A stretch of DNA of 64,000 nucleotides from Breviolum minutum Mf 1.05b.01. Lineage: Eukaryota; Sar; Dinophyceae; Suessiales; Symbiodiniaceae. The notes beneath the pieces were generated by a model. It did no database searches and was not told where the DNA came from. It saw nothing but the letters and a program-made list of their open reading frames with translations. The translations under genes and the position numbers were made by a program. This document shows positions 11,147 to 23,361 of this stretch, in pieces. The DNA lies in NCBI GenBank assembly GCA_000507305.1, contig DF239028.1, positions 62,001 to 126,000 of the forward strand, written 5' to 3'. The stretch's first letter is position 1. Every line of letters begins with the position of its first letter.

Positions 11147-12202
11147 TTATAACCACATGAACATATAGACAAGTAATCTCTGCTTAAAGTGTGGAATGAC
11201 CACATATTGTCACAAGAGGAGTTTGAAGTGTGGCAAAGCGTTGATTCTCCTCCTCAACTCGCGAATTTGCACCGTGGAATTTGCACTGCACGGCTGTCCA
11301 AATCCGTCCCAAAGCTTATGGATGGCTACAGACAGCGCGGTGCCCTTGATCACATTTCGGGGGTGAACACCCTCCCTAAAAAATGTTGCTGGCAGTGGTT
11401 CTTTTTTGGGGATGTCATATTTTTAGTGAGTTCAAAACCCTGAAATTATGGATACGGATAGATTCCAAAACTTGAAATATAATTAATTACAGAAGATTGA
11501 AACATATATCCTCATATCCCAAACAAAACTAGATTTACTTTGATCGTGTTTACCAGTGAAACTGCCTAATGCTCAGAACCGAGCGTTTCCTGCAGCCAAA
11601 GTGCCGCTATCGTGTCGCTTCTACCATTTCACCTACAAAACGAGATCAAAACGAGATGGGGGGATTCCAAAAACGAGATAGGTTTTGATGTGCATCCTGT
11701 TTATGAACATGTTGGTGTTCATTATTTAGGTTCAACATACGACACCTAGTGCTAGAATGATGTAGTAGACTAAAGACAAAGTGAGGCGGAAAAAAACGAG
11801 GTCCAAAACGAGATCAGACCCCACCCCGGCAAGAAACCCAGCCAGTGCCGCACTGGACAAGTACTAGGCAGCCCTAAGTCGGAGCGGGCAGGAGTTGTGG
11901 CACAATGATGGTGGAAAAGTCCCAAAACCTGAGAAATGAGATTAAAATGGGGCCGAGGGGGGCTCCCTACATCTTCTTTACTGGGCCCACAGAATAAATG
12001 AAAGCCACCGCTCATATGGTTTCCACCCTGATTTTTTGAGGGTCCAAAAGCTCCGAGGTCGCGACCGCTCCGCCCGATGAGACGGTGATTAAGGCCACTT
12101 AACTTCACTCCGGGGCTCTGGGCGGTGGAGTTTTTTTTTTTGAGGGGGGGAACTCATGTTCCTGCAAGAGCCGAAAACCAAAAAAACTCACCCAGTCTTC
12201 TT

Positions 12203-12270
12203 ACCCATAGGATCCATGGAATCCATGGGACTGGTATATTTTCCTACATTTGGTTGATGGATCCTGTGGG
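12203..12270. repeat. Inverted-repeat element family B, copy 3 (truncated)
   Basis: The left arm (CCCATAGGATCC, then CATGGGACTGGTATATT) is complete. The right arm is reduced to GGATCCTGTGGG directly after TTTGGTTGAT. Confidence 0.7.
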
Positions 12271-12888
12271 TTGCTGCAATTAGAGTTGAAATCTTCACAG
12301 AAATTGCCAATGAGAATTGAAGGCAGCCACCGGCAGCTGCCATCATCCTTTCTATCCCACAACCATGCGCAAGGATTTTTTCACACATTGGTATTTGTTT
12401 GTTCCAGATACATTGGGTGATGGCCAGGGTGGGTGGTGAATTTCATACCAAATGAAACTGAGATGTTGTTATTTCAATGATTTTTAACGATGTTTCATGT
12501 AGCCGGGAATCCAGAAACATTTCAGACATTAATTTCAGGTGGGTGAAGTTTCAAACAGTTTACCTATCCATTCCCTCATACGTCGCGAGTACATGAACAT
12601 ACATGGTATCCTTCAATTTCAACTTGTTTAAAGATTCTCCTATTCATGTAGGGTTATCCCTATAGCCCGAAATGGATTTTGGTTTTCAACCCTACCCACT
12701 CTATTCGAACAAAATCCACTGTTTGAAAGCAATTACTGTATCACTTATGCAGTTAAGAATGGCATTGCACAGTACAGTATATACAGATGTTAAACAAACC
12801 CTAATAGCACAAGAATCTCAAGGATGATTACCTTTTTTGCACTATATGGCACTGCTGGTGGTGCGTGGCAGCAGTGATGTCTTGGTAG

Positions 12889-13012
12889 CTTTAGTAGTAC
12901 TTATTAGTATTCTTATTGGAACTAGTAATGCTAGTGGTACTAGTGGTAGTAGTACTAGGAGTGCTAGCACTACTAGTAATACTAATAGTACCACTGCCGG
13001 TGCTACTATTTT
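12889..13012. repeat. Degenerate AGT/ACT triplet tract
   Basis: Triplets are mostly AGT and its complement ACT, with variants such as GGT, GCT and AAT. Both strands therefore read Ser/Thr- or Leu/Val-rich frames. These frames are best taken as repeat shadows. Confidence 0.7.
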
Positions 13013-13515
13013 TGAATGGTCATGGAAGTGGAACATGGCCCCTTTGGAGACCCAACTCATCTTCTGATGTCCCTTTGGCTACTTGAATCTCGACGCAAAC
13101 TTTCAAATTTGCCCACCTTTCATACCAATTCCACTCGGACCAGGGCTTGACAAAGCCTAAAAAGGAGAAGACAGGCAACTGTTTCAAAGGAACGAGCCAT
13201 GCTCCGGTGGAGGGAAATTCTCATCCAGTGCTGCCGTTGGTATATAATAAGAATCACTGATTGCAGGGGGCTTTACTCGAGCTTTTCTGAAAAAGTACCA
13301 TAGAAATCCTGAGAATTTTGATGTTATTCTAGAATGTTGATGTTATTCTATATATAGTTCATTATAATAGTTCTATATGTATTGATAGAAATCCTGAGAT
13401 ATCCTGCACTGCTGCAACAACATCCTGTGGCATAATGTTGGCTCTTGCTGAACCTGTTTTTAAAGAAGACGTAAACCCAAATTTGGGAGGTACCCATTTT
13501 GTGATCAAGCCCTCA

Positions 13516-13632
13516 ACTGTTGATGGTTCAGAAATCCGGCGAACCAGTTGAGGTTGGTAGTTTATCCCATTATTTACAGGGTTTTAGCACCATCCCAGGG
13601 GGTTGTTTGGGATTTCTGAACCATCAACAGTA
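13516..13632. repeat. Inverted-repeat element family A, copy 3
   Basis: Termini are ACTGTTGATGGTTCAG and CTGAACCATCAACAGT. The middle is in the opposite orientation to copies 1 and 2 (CCAGTTGAGGTTGGTAGTTT). Confidence 0.82.
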
Positions 13633-13770
13633 TCTCACCAAGGGCAATGTGACACAACGACATGGAGATTAGGTTTGGTCCTGGACGAGTTTGATCATGA
13701 ATAGATTGGGAAATGGGTCGAGTTTTCTGTCGCAAAATCTGCTGGCTTTGGGGTTAGTATGTGAATTACA

Positions 13771-13866
13771 CTCACAAAAACTAACATGGCCCTTGAACAT
13801 GGGCCTTCCCAAAAGCAAAGTAGTCTTCCAACCATCCATTTTCAGGTGCTGCGTTACTTTCAGGGA
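13771..13866. repeat. Inverted-repeat element family E, copy 3 (decayed)
   Basis: AAAACTAACATGGCCC at the left and GTTACTTTCAGGGA at the right resemble family E ends. The internal CAACCATCCATTTTCAGG is shared with copy 4. Confidence 0.5.
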
Positions 13867-16305
13867 CATTATTCCAGAGCTACAACATTCGGTTTTTGAG
13901 TTTTTAACCCCTACAATGCATAATTTAGGAATGGCTGTGACTGCCCTTTTATGGGAGTTTTGGAAGAATGAGTGAGATTCATGAAATTCTTTTCCTTTTC
14001 TAAGTCAACAATGGTTGTCCCATGTGGTCCCCATGTGAGTTCACGGAAAAAACACCATTTCGTGACTTCAGGCGCAGAACAAGAGGACAAGGGGCATCCG
14101 TGGGAAGGGCAGTTGGACAATTTGGAAGGGATGAGTCGCAATCTTTGGGAAACGGGCAAAAGCATGGACGAAAAACACACCACTTTTGTTTGAAAGGCCG
14201 GCTTAGTGTGGAGATGGTGTCATTTTGAAGATGTATTTGGACAAAAGATACATGATACTGTGATACATGTATTGTGACAGCTTCCTATCTTTTTCTGAGT
14301 TTTTTTTACCCTTTCCAAAAATCAGACCCCCCAAGGGGTAATTGAGAGAAAAGACAGGAAAGGTTTCCACCAGGAATGGGAAAACGTTGGGCCTGAAAGT
14401 TGTGCCATTCAAACTTTTGGACCCAGGAGCGTCCTGGAAACTTGGAAGTCCATGTGGAAGGGTTTCTTGGGTGATAAAAAAAATAGGGAAATTTGGTGTC
14501 CGGGAAATCAATCTTTTTAAGGAACAAAAGATGGGGGAATGGTGAAGTCAAGAGTTTTTTAGAATTTTTGTAGGGCAAGTCCAGGTCATAAAGGATTTGG
14601 TGTCGACATTTGCTTCAGCCTCAAAAATAAACAAAAGAACAACAACAGCCAGGTTTGAATTGACCCAGTATTCCATTGTGGGTCCATCGTTTGGGTCGAC
14701 ACTCTCATATGGATTGAACAAGTTCACCCAGAAAACCGTGGAAGATTTCCCGAATTTGACAAGCAGAATGTGTTTTTTCAGCATGGGTGGTTCAACCATG
14801 GGGTTTGATTTGTTTTTTAAACCTGCTTAGTGACTGAGGTTGACTACTTTGACTGGAGAGGTTTCTTGCAGCGGTGGGTGGGAGGATGTGCTGCCAGGGT
14901 TTTGAAAGAGATTTCTACATGCAAGAAATGGGGCTTCCGCTTTGTTTGGAAGCCCAGATTTTTGCTTACCCAAATTTATTGGGACACCAAATTGGAATAA
15001 ATTGGCTCTAACACTGTCGTTCTTATAATTAATATGGTAGCATTATGTAGCATTCTCTATTTCCATGTCATTTTATTGTTGGAGACTCAGGGTAGGGCTG
15101 GTTGGATGGTCCCCAGATGTGGCGAAAGATCGCCCTAGAGATTCCTTGTTTTTTTGTTGAATTTGTTGCATGCCACGTCAGAGCTGTACCATGAATGACA
15201 TGAAATACGACGATACGATCTCATTCCAACACCGGATGTCCTAAGTCTCTGGCCACCGGATGATTTTCTATGTCAAGCCATGCTGAGATTCGCTACAAAA
15301 TCGAGGTTTCGGTAGGGATATAAATCTCGGTGTCCTTTGTGATGGCGTTTAATTGAATGCCATGAAATATGGGCCCCCTTATATGTCATACACACATGTC
15401 ATACACAACTATCCTTTCCTCGTAGTACAGGCGCGCCAACTCCCCCCACGAAAAACCCTGCACTTCCCCGCCCGCAGACTTGGCCACCAGTCATTCAGCT
15501 TGATGTCGGGGGGCCATGCATTGAGTGCATCATAAGGAGGTTGATGATATTGTTGATGGCTTCAGAAACACCTGGGTTACACAAATAATCAAAAATCCCA
15601 TAACAGTTTCCAAGCCCAACTTGGTGGCAACAACAGGATGTTTTGCTAAGAAAGAACATCAACAGTATGTGATGATAAGAAACTCCAGGAAGCTGAAGAT
15701 GTGAGTCATGTGCTTTTCTTCAGAAAACAATGGGAACAGATCAATTTGGCTTGAAGAAGCTGTATGTATATAATATTCTGATCAATGAGCAGTCTAAAAA
15801 GTCACTGAAGGAAATGGAGTCATCGCACATAAAAAGGGGAATTGGTCAATGTAATGATATCATGTAATACTAGGAACACTACAACAAAGATGTTGACGTA
15901 ATGCAGATACAAATTCAGATGATATCATTGCCAACCACGTTGTTGTATTAATTTACAAGTTTGTTGTACGTCGCAGCACCTAGAAAAGAACCGCAATCAT
16001 TTTGAAGGGGTCCATTTTTCCACTGAATCATGATGGTCGGGAAGTATTGGAGGTTTCAGTAGCTATCCCGATCGAATCCCGATTCGAACTTAACGCTTCG
16101 CATGCTCTCAAGTCACCTCGATAGGTCCGGTAGGTACCTTTGAGATTCTTCAGGTTCACCAGTCATCAGTCATCAATTCAAAGCTTATTGAAAGAATTTT
16201 ATGTAGAAATACCAATGAAATACGTACTGATTCATGAATGAAACTTCAGGAACATTGAGTCACTTTTTTTTGTGACTTTTCTAGCATTACTATTAGATTC
16301 ACGCA

Positions 16306-16424
16306 TACTGTTGATGGAAGAAATCCGGCCAGCCGGTTGAGGTTGGTAGTTTATCAAGGTATTTACTGTACAGGGTTTCATACATTCCAGGTGGTTGGCC
16401 TTGGGATTTCTTCCTTCAACAGCA
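16306..16424. repeat. Inverted-repeat element family A, copy 4
   Basis: Termini are TACTGTTGATGGAAG and CTTCCTTCAACAGCA, with the GGTTGAGGTTGGTAGTTT core. One terminal base differs from the other copies. Confidence 0.8.
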
Positions 16425-16460
16425 TCATCCATCTATCTCAAGCAAACTCCCACACGAACA

Positions 16461-16534
16461 GGACGTGGAAGGTCGCGACATTCCAGCCCCAGAGGCTAAA
16501 CTTGAAAGATGGATAAAATCAGGGTGAGGAAAAG
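16461..16534 (+). CDS. Candidate exon (two competing readings)
   Basis: After CGAACAG an open frame reads DVEGRDIPAPEAKLERWIKSG and ends at a TGA beginning at 16524. In another frame, ATG at 16509 gives MDKIRVRK and runs to a GCAGCTTG donor at 16535, as expected for a first exon under the local donor rule. I cannot decide between them. Confidence 0.35.
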
Positions 16535-16571
16535 GCAGCTTGGGGGTGAAATAAGTACCTGGAAACCAAAC

Positions 16572-16752
16572 CTAGGTGGTGGTTTCAACGCTGTTTTTGG
16601 TTATGTTGACCCCAATCAAATTGGGGAAATTTACACCATTTGACTATCACTAAGTTGGTGGTTTCATGTTCTTTTTTAAAGTTCCACCTCTACCTGAAAG
16701 ATGATCCAATTTGACAAATACTTTTAAAAGGGGTTGGAACCACCACCTACCA
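16572..16752. repeat. Inverted-repeat element family C, copy 1 (compound)
   Basis: GGTGGTGGTTTCA occurs at the left end and again near 16655, and GGAACCACCACC closes the right end. It looks like one copy nested in or joined to another. Confidence 0.6.
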
Positions 16753-17237
16753 ATGGATGTCTGGTGAAACACCAATGTTATCACGTAATGATTTTATCAG
16801 TCATCCAAGTGAAAAAACTATTTAAAGCGGATTGTTTGATGTTGCCTGGGATATGTTAGTTCCCTAGAGGGTAGTGTTGAGAGGGTTGAAAATATAAACA
16901 TACTTCAGGAATTCCGGGAGGTTTGGGTAGTGATTTTCTTTAAAGTCAGCTAGAAGCAAATTGATGAAGTGCCGGGTGGTCGATTTCACACAATTTTAAT
17001 TGTTTGAAACACTTTTTAACTTTGACCAGACATGACTTTCTATGTATTTCTTGTGAAGATTTCCTTGCCGCCATTTCCTACTAAAATTCCAAGGTTTACC
17101 TTCCAAGGATTGTTTAGTCGAAACTGTATTTGTGCAAAAAAAATCCCCAAAATTCCATTGTGGTGTCTGAAAGAATCCTACCAAACAACTCTATACCCTT
17201 TTTTTCTCCCCCAAATTCCATACCAATTCAGATTTGA

Positions 17238-17342
17238 TACTGTTGATGGAAGAAATCCTGCACCACCTGGGATGTATAAAACCCTGTAAATAGCGGGCAA
17301 AGCTACTTATCAACTGGTGCAGGATTTCGTCCACCAACAGTA
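17238..17342. repeat. Inverted-repeat element family A, copy 5
   Basis: Termini are TACTGTTGATGGAAG and CGTCCACCAACAGTA. The middle matches copies 1 and 2 (CACCACCTGGGATGTATAAA). Confidence 0.8.
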
Positions 17343-17680
17343 CCAAAAGAATACCTTTCCCCCAAAAATTCCCTCCTTGGTTGGTTGGTGCACAGGCACC
17401 AGAGCCAGGCCCTGAGAATTTGTCCGGGGCACTTGGGGAAGGTGGAGTCACTTTCATGAATTCAAAGGGGGGATGGTTGGGGCATTGAAGGATTAAAATT
17501 CAGCAGTTATTTATATGGTAGTTTCCTGAAATGGTGGTACCTCCAAACCATCCATTTTAATAGGGTTTTCCTTATAAACCATCCATTTTGGGGTATCCCT
17601 ATTTTTGGAAACACCCATATAACTTCCCCTTATAAAGGATTATGTCAGGTTTTGTTTACCTCTGTTTTCAACAGTAAGAG

Positions 17681-17758
17681 GTTGTTCGTAACAACATAAC
17701 GCCTGCTGCATTGGACCGCCATCAACCTGACGAGGAGCAGTTTCTGAACGACATTTGA
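17681..17758 (+). CDS. Candidate terminal exon
   Basis: After GTAAGAG (AG plus exonic G) the frame gives VVRNNITPAALDRHQPDEEQ and five more residues to TGA. Composition is coding-like (acidic, Asn/Asp-rich) against an AT-rich background. The product is unknown and no upstream exon was identified. Confidence 0.35.
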   Translation, partial: VVRNNITPAALDRHQPDEEQFLNDI

Positions 17759-17885
17759 GAAAGGGACCTTGACCATACACAGTACCTGTCAGATGGCTTT
17801 CACAACATGTGTGGGGGATTGAATTTAGTTATACGTATGTCGGGGACACGTTTAATCAATCAATGGATCATGTAGATAGCGATAT

Positions 17886-17947
17886 CGTCATCATCATACT
17901 CATTACTGTCATCATCCTCATTACTGTCGTCGTCGTCGTCGTCGTCG

Positions 17948-17976
<29 letters not shown>
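17886..17976. repeat. (CAT)n/(CGT)n microsatellite
   Basis: Runs of ATC and GTC triplets; the Ile/Val-rich frame across it is a shadow. Confidence 0.88.
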
Positions 17977-17978
<2 letters not shown>

Positions 17979-18580
17979 ATTGTCTTTTCTATATCTATCA
18001 ACACAAGAAATGGATGAAGTTGGCTGCTTTTACCCCCGAGGCGTCGAGCCCATAAGGTGCGGGTGAAGTGAGTCGAAATGCGAGATGAATCTCCATCTGG
18101 AGAGTCATCCAAGATGGTTGTGTTTGATTTGGGTGTTTCTTTAAATGGTGGTACACCCAAAACACCCAAAAATGATCATTTTTAGTAGGAAAACGAATGG
18201 TTGTTGGGTACGTCCATTTTAGGAAACCCCCATTTAGATCCCCTTTCAAAAAATCGCAAATAGTCAAGGAGATATCACTCCAGCAACACTTGCTATTTGA
18301 TATCTTGATATATCTTGTTGGTCGGTCTCATCGCGTTTTTTCAACAAAGGGTGCTAAGCATTTAGTGTCTTCAAAACTCTGACGTTTGACTTATGGAAAG
18401 GGTAAACAGTCACCCATCAGCTTGGGATAAATAAACCAACCGCCCTGTTCTGTTTGCTCCTTGGATGTGGATGTGATTTTAGTAGTTTTCAATCGAGTTT
18501 ATGACTTTTTAGTGGGGACCCTCCTACCGATGTGCTGGGGTTTAGAATCGTCATCCAAGCGTTGGATACTATAATAACTA

Positions 18581-18692
18581 TATAGGTGGTGGTTTCAAAA
18601 AAAAATAATGTTCATCCCGCAAAATTGAAGTTTTGATGATCCAGTTTGACTAATATTTGTTTGAGATGGGGTTGAATTCAACCCACCAACCA
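18581..18692. repeat. Inverted-repeat element family C, copy 2
   Basis: Left end TAGGTGGTGGTTTCAA. Internal GATCCAGTTTGACTAATAT. The right end is a decayed AACCCACCAACCA. Confidence 0.7.
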
Positions 18693-19119
18693 GTAATAGA
18701 TAACATGTTGTCATGTTGTTGTTTTTTGTTTGGGGTTGGACTTTAATTTAAAACGTAGTTTTCACGGTAGAACTGCTTGATGGCTTGGTGGGAAGATTTC
18801 ACGGAGCCCACGCACTTCCTTAAGTGGTTTTCAAGTAACCCAAGTGATATGCTTGGATGTCCCGTTGGAAGTTACCGTAGTAAATAGCTAGTAATTTGGG
18901 CTGTAACCTCCTTACAAATGGGCAAAAACACATTGGGGTATATGTATATAAGACCTATTTACTAACCATTTAGTCTACTAACTTCCAAACGGCAAAACCT
19001 CCAAGTGAAGTATTTCTTCGGGGGGAAGCCGCTAAGCTTATGGGGTCCCGTTGCCCAGCATCCAACCCTTGGTGGTCGAAATTGATGAAGTCTAGCAATG
19101 AAGTCGTGAGGTGTACTGA
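18693..19119. other. No gene seen
   Basis: AT-rich sequence between two family C elements without a coding-like exon or recognised motif. Confidence 0.5.
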
Positions 19120-19229
19120 CTAGGTGGTGGTTTCATTTATTTTGTTGTATTTTCAACCCTGAAAATTGGGGAAATGATCCAATTTGACGATCATATTTTT
19201 TCAATTGGGTTGGTTCAACCACCAACTAG
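19120..19229. repeat. Inverted-repeat element family C, copy 3
   Basis: Left end CTAGGTGGTGGTTTCA and right end GGTTCAACCACCAACTAG, with the family core TTGGGGAAATGATCCAATTT. Confidence 0.8.
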
Positions 19230-20311
19230 CTGAATGTGCTGGCTACCATTTGTCCCGATACCATTGAATCGATACCATTGTCCCCCATTTAATGCCCATG
19301 AATATGAATGTTGAAAGGAATGTACCTTGTAACCACCTTCGGAAGGTATGCAAGGAAGAGTCCCATGGCAGAAGTTTTTTTTAATTTTTGTCAACATGGA
19401 TTTATCTACTGTGATTAGATATGTTTGCATCGAAATGCAGATTCGTTGTATCGACAATGCAACATCATAGACCTAGTTGACCTTTTTTTGTATGAGGAAA
19501 AGTTCCAGCCCATATCATTTGCCAAGCGCACCCTCTTCCAAAACCGCGTCAACGAAAAAAAATGACAGGTGGAGGTCTTTAGCGATGATGATCGAGCACC
19601 TTCTGCACCGACACTGACACAGGCTGGGAAAAAAAACAGTCTGTTCCCTGATGCTCCAATCTCTTCTGCAAGTGGTTTGGGAATGGGTTTTGGATACCTA
19701 AACACATCTAAACACCTTCTAACAGGGTATTTGGAGCACAAGGGGTTTACAACAAAAAGAAGCAGCCCGGAAATGACGCAGGGAGGGATAAAACACCCCC
19801 CAAACAAAAGATATAGATGGCAGATTTCTAAATTTGAAGCCCTTTTTTTATATTGATATTTAATGAGTTTGGTTTCTGGATCCATGGTGGATGTGGAGGA
19901 AGTAAAAAACGCCGAAAATACCAGTGATATGAAGAAGTGTGAAAACATTACATGCAGTAAATGCATATATGTATATGTGAAATATGTATATATGTATGAT
20001 GTAGTATAATTATATATGCATCAATCATCAACATATACACCGAAAAAAGAGATGTAGAAAATTTGAAGACACAGAGTTGGAGCTGGCCAGCACGTTAGTC
20101 GGTTACATACCCCATACCCTCCCGGAAAGCTGAGAAAAGTCCACAAAGAAATGGATCTATATTGGAAAAGCTGCTTGATGTTTTTTCAAGAAAAAAAATC
20201 CCAGACAAACAACCAACTCCAGAATTTTTCCGCAAAATTTTTGTCATGGGAACCAGCTGAAATGGGGTTCCAACGGGGGTTCCGGGATAACGGGGCTTTG
20301 GGGGGATATAG

Positions 20312-20422
20312 GCCAATGTCGCCAAAGCCTCGGCCGCAGCGGCCGTGGCGGCTGGCGTGGTCCGGGGGCCCGGTGAAGTTGGGGGACGTATGTTACTGCT
20401 CGCCCTTCAACGATGGTGGTAA
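20312..20422 (+). CDS. Candidate Ala-rich exon in a GC-rich island
   Basis: AG then GCC opens a frame of 36 codons to TAA. It starts ANVAKASAAAAVAAG and stands out in base composition from its AT-rich surroundings. Function unknown. The minus strand is also open here, so strand and coding status are uncertain. Confidence 0.3.
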   Translation, partial: ANVAKASAAAAVAAGVVRGPGEVGGRMLLLALQRWW

Positions 20423-20436
20423 TATATGTAAAACAT

Positions 20437-20534
20437 CTAGGTGGTGGTTTCAAATGTTTTTTATTTTCACCACTATTTGGGGAAGATTCCCATTTTGACT
20501 AATATGTTTCAGATGGGTTGAAACCACCAACCAG
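20437..20534. repeat. Inverted-repeat element family C, copy 4
   Basis: Left end CTAGGTGGTGGTTTCAAA, right end TTGAAACCACCAACCAG, core CCCATTTTGACTAATATG. Confidence 0.82.
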
Positions 20535-20553
20535 ACATCTAGTTGATTCACAG

Positions 20554-20636
20554 ATAGGATTCCCATGGGACTGGTATATTTGATTTACTGACATTTAAAA
20601 GATACATCAACCAAATGTAGGTAAATATACCATGGA
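20554..20636. repeat. Inverted-repeat element family B, copy 4
   Basis: The left arm ATAGGATTCCCATGGGAC and the right arm GGTAAATATACCATGG flank a family spacer in reverse orientation (ATCAACCAAATGTAGG). Confidence 0.75.
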
Positions 20637-21740
20637 TTATCGTCATGAAAAAAACATGTGTCTCCCACGTGTTTGCCTTTCCAATTCCATTGTTGGAAGA
20701 AGCTAAATTTCTCGGCGTTGTAACTTTCAATCAACGATGAACCTCCAGCAGGATACACCACCAACAGTGGTCGAAAGCGATCATGATGTGATGAACCCAG
20801 GAATTGACAACTCCAAAGGGGCATAGTATGTATATATATACATATATATACTTGGTTTCTTCGGAATTGCCTTGATTTCTAGGGTTTTTCCGGGTTAGGG
20901 GATTTTCATGTTTTCCTATAAAGGTGCTTTTTGATATCCTGTCTTTTTGATCATTTCGATCTATAAGACATGTTCCCACATGTCCACACTCCGCAAACCC
21001 CTGTAGGAAAAGATCAAGCAGAGAAATATAGGCAGTACAATCCGAGTTTATTCAATGCAACTGGGCCATTGCATGAATCATGGCTCCTCTGACAAAGATG
21101 GTTCAGAGTGTACAGTAAACTCTTGGAAGTTTTCATGTTCCAAGTACTTTCCATCCAGAAGAAGGCATTGTGACATTCCCCAAGTGAATTCTCATCACCA
21201 TGTCACTTTACAGGTGCTGTCCCAAGATGACAGATCACACAAACCACTGAAAAAGCCTTGGTTTGGTGTAGATATGGAGGGGTGGACATCGTTGATTGGA
21301 TAATGTACTGTCTTAAAAAAAGACATCCTTCACCATGTCATAGGTTTTTGCCATCACATATGCCACGATATAGAGACTTGTTACTCTTGTTTCAGTCCAG
21401 TGAGGGATGGTCACACAGTCCAACATATGTTGCTGCAAGTAAATCCTAACCAGAGGGATCCTTTGGGGCTGTAGAGAGGTTTGTTTGAGATCACTGAGTT
21501 TTGCCAGGGTGCCCCAAAATGGTAACCCCAAATTGCCAACGTTCATTGTTTAGTCGCAAGTTACTCCCGTGTTAGGTGCATTTGAACCAGGAAAACAATT
21601 GATGTGGTATCCTTTTGATGGTACCAAACCCTCTGTTTTTGAATACATGATTTGCATTCAGTCAGACAGACTGTTTCAGAGTTCGAACTGACTCAGGTTT
21701 ATAAAAACAAAGATATTCGGATCATACAAGAAGGATCACA
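20637..21740. other. No gene seen
   Basis: Short open frames only. An ATG-started frame near 21080 (MAPLTKMVQSVQ) ends within twelve codons and has no supporting donor. Confidence 0.45.
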
Positions 21741-21856
21741 CTCCCTGAAACTAACAGTTCCCCCAAAAAATAGGGTTATCCCTAGAGATTTCATCTTCCA
21801 ACCATCCATTTTCATCCATTTTCAGGGGCGAAAATGTTACAAGTAGTTTGAGGGAG
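21741..21856. repeat. Inverted-repeat element family E, copy 4
   Basis: Ends CTCCCTGAAACTAACAG and TGTTACAAGTAGTTTGAGGG are imperfect inverted repeats. The internal CCAACCATCCATTTTCA matches copy 3. Confidence 0.62.
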
Positions 21857-22024
21857 TGGTAAACATAAGGATGGCACGACCAGCTCACAACCCGCTCGCA
21901 ACACCACCTGGATTCGAGGAACCACGCGAACCCCCTGAAGTTTCATTTGAACTTCGCAGTGTTTCGCCCATCTCAACGTGACTTGGCAATTCACGAATAA
22001 AACTGACCAACTTGTGAACCAATT

Positions 22025-22121
22025 CCCATAGGATCCATGTGTGGTATATTTACCGACATGAATGGTTGATTCTGGTAAATGTAGGCATATATACCGTTCG
22101 TCCCATGGGAATCCTATGGGA
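22025..22121. repeat. Inverted-repeat element family B, copy 5
   Basis: It runs from CCCATAGGATCCATG to CATGGGAATCCTATGGG, with GGTATATTTACC in the left arm and a partly decayed right arm. Confidence 0.8.
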
Positions 22122-22387
22122 TTGGAAAAAACATGTTTTTGGTGGGCCATTCAGGCTGGGTGTTTAACGTAGAGATTTTGACATGTCACCATGAAGCTGT
22201 TGTGCTTGTGTATTCAGCTTTTGGGGCAGTTCAAACAAACAACGGCAAGTCCGTCATCAAAAGATTTAACAAAAATCAAAGGCGAAAAAGTGACATAGTG
22301 GGAGGTTGAATAGAATGTTGTTCTTGTTTTTTTTTGTGTGTGTGTTTTCTGTTTTCTTTCATGGAATACAGAGATATACTATCCATC

Positions 22388-22497
22388 CTGTTGATGGAAG
22401 AAATCCAGCCAACCAGTTGAGGTTGGTATTTTCTCCCATTATTTAAAGGGTTTCATACATCCCAGGTGGTTGTTTGGGATTTCTTCCATCAACAGTA
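22388..22497. repeat. Inverted-repeat element family A, copy 6
   Basis: Termini are CTGTTGATGGAAG and CTTCCATCAACAGTA. The core orientation matches copies 3 and 4. Confidence 0.8.
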
Positions 22498-23067
22498 TTA
22501 AACCAGGTTATTGTGCATATTTTTTTGTATGGGATAGATTGTGGTGAGGTTCGATGACATTATTTTTGGGAATGACTCGTTGGAGAATCATTGTGCTGCA
22601 GCCAAATATCCTATTTGTACATCTATTTAATTTATGTAAAGACAGCACACGCCTGAATCTTCCAAGTGTGTAAATTGTGTACCTGTTTCATCCCCAAAGA
22701 TCTGCAAACAGCAGGTAACCAGATATAAATTAACACAATTCTTCGAAAGTTCTCGGTTGTAACTCCCTTCAGCTTAACAGCTGGGCTGTTTTTTGAGTCT
22801 GCCGAAGGCCGGGTATTTTCCCATGGCAAGCAGGAAAACCCAAGGCGGAGATTGTTTGGGAACCCCGGGTACCCCTAGAATCGAATCCCTAACCACCAAG
22901 TTACCATTGGTTGGAGAAGAACAACTGTTGGTGAGGAATTCAGGGTTGATAATATTGATTGGAATGTCTACAAATTGTAGAAAAATACCCCAATATTTAG
23001 CAAGAATGAAATTCAAAGTTTTTGTTTTTTAACTGGAAATACATCTACCTGGCAATTCTTTGTGACC

Positions 23068-23143
23068 TTTTTGGGATGGTTAAGTGACCCTTTAAAGGGC
23101 TAAGTGACCTCCAACTGGGGAATCAAAAGGTCACTTTGAATCA
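23068..23143. repeat. Dispersed GTGACC...TCACTTTGAATC repeat, copy 1
   Basis: Contains GTGACC near the left end, GACCTCCAACTGGGG and GGTCACTTTGAATCAC. A related arrangement occurs at 27166-27246 and more weakly at 37365-37417. Confidence 0.45.
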
Positions 23144-23232
23144 CCTGGTACAGAATGCCAATGTTTGCCCATTTTTGTGCCTTGCCATGGTTTGTTGTTT
23201 CCATGTGACAAAAATTGATGTTCTGGTGCCAG

Positions 23233-23271
23233 GCCAGCAAAAAGAAGAGGCGGGCCGTCGAGTTTTCATGA
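23233..23271 (+). CDS. Candidate short terminal exon (basic)
   Basis: AG then GCC gives ASKKKRRAVEFS and TGA. The basic cluster resembles a nuclear localisation signal. With only twelve codons it is weak evidence. Confidence 0.25.
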   Translation, partial: ASKKKRRAVEFS

Positions 23272-23347
23272 TGGGAACCTAAGGGTCACCCCCACAATGC
23301 CACCCCCCAAGAGGAAGTAAGACCTTCTTAAGGGATTATTGAGGGAT

Positions 23348-23361
23348 CATGGTGGTTCATG
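23348..23361. repeat. Target-site duplication, left (SINE-like element)
   Basis: CATGGTGGTTCATG is repeated exactly at 23480-23493. Confidence 0.85.

Larger units (their letters stand above)
9781..16305. other. Mostly non-coding stretch after exon 11
   Basis: Apart from family A, B and E elements, AT repeats and low-complexity triplets, I see no convincing gene. Several short open frames (for example around 10740-10965 and 11190-11443) are open in more than one frame and show no repeat-unit motif. The block 11765-12115 is GC-rich with no recognised content. The continuation of the repeat-protein gene may be hidden here. Confidence 0.5.

Noticed and set aside
15199..15315. Coding-like frame with IPTPDVLSLWPPDDFLCQAM
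   Set aside because: No AG/G acceptor or CTTG donor brackets it, so it is too weak to list as an exon.
15541..15670. Possible further family A element (GTTGATGG ... CATCAACAGTA)
   Set aside because: Only the right end is convincing; the middle and left end do not match.
20100..20172. Open frame ending at a GCTGCTTG donor
   Set aside because: The donor motif fits, but no AG/G acceptor precedes it and two frames are open.
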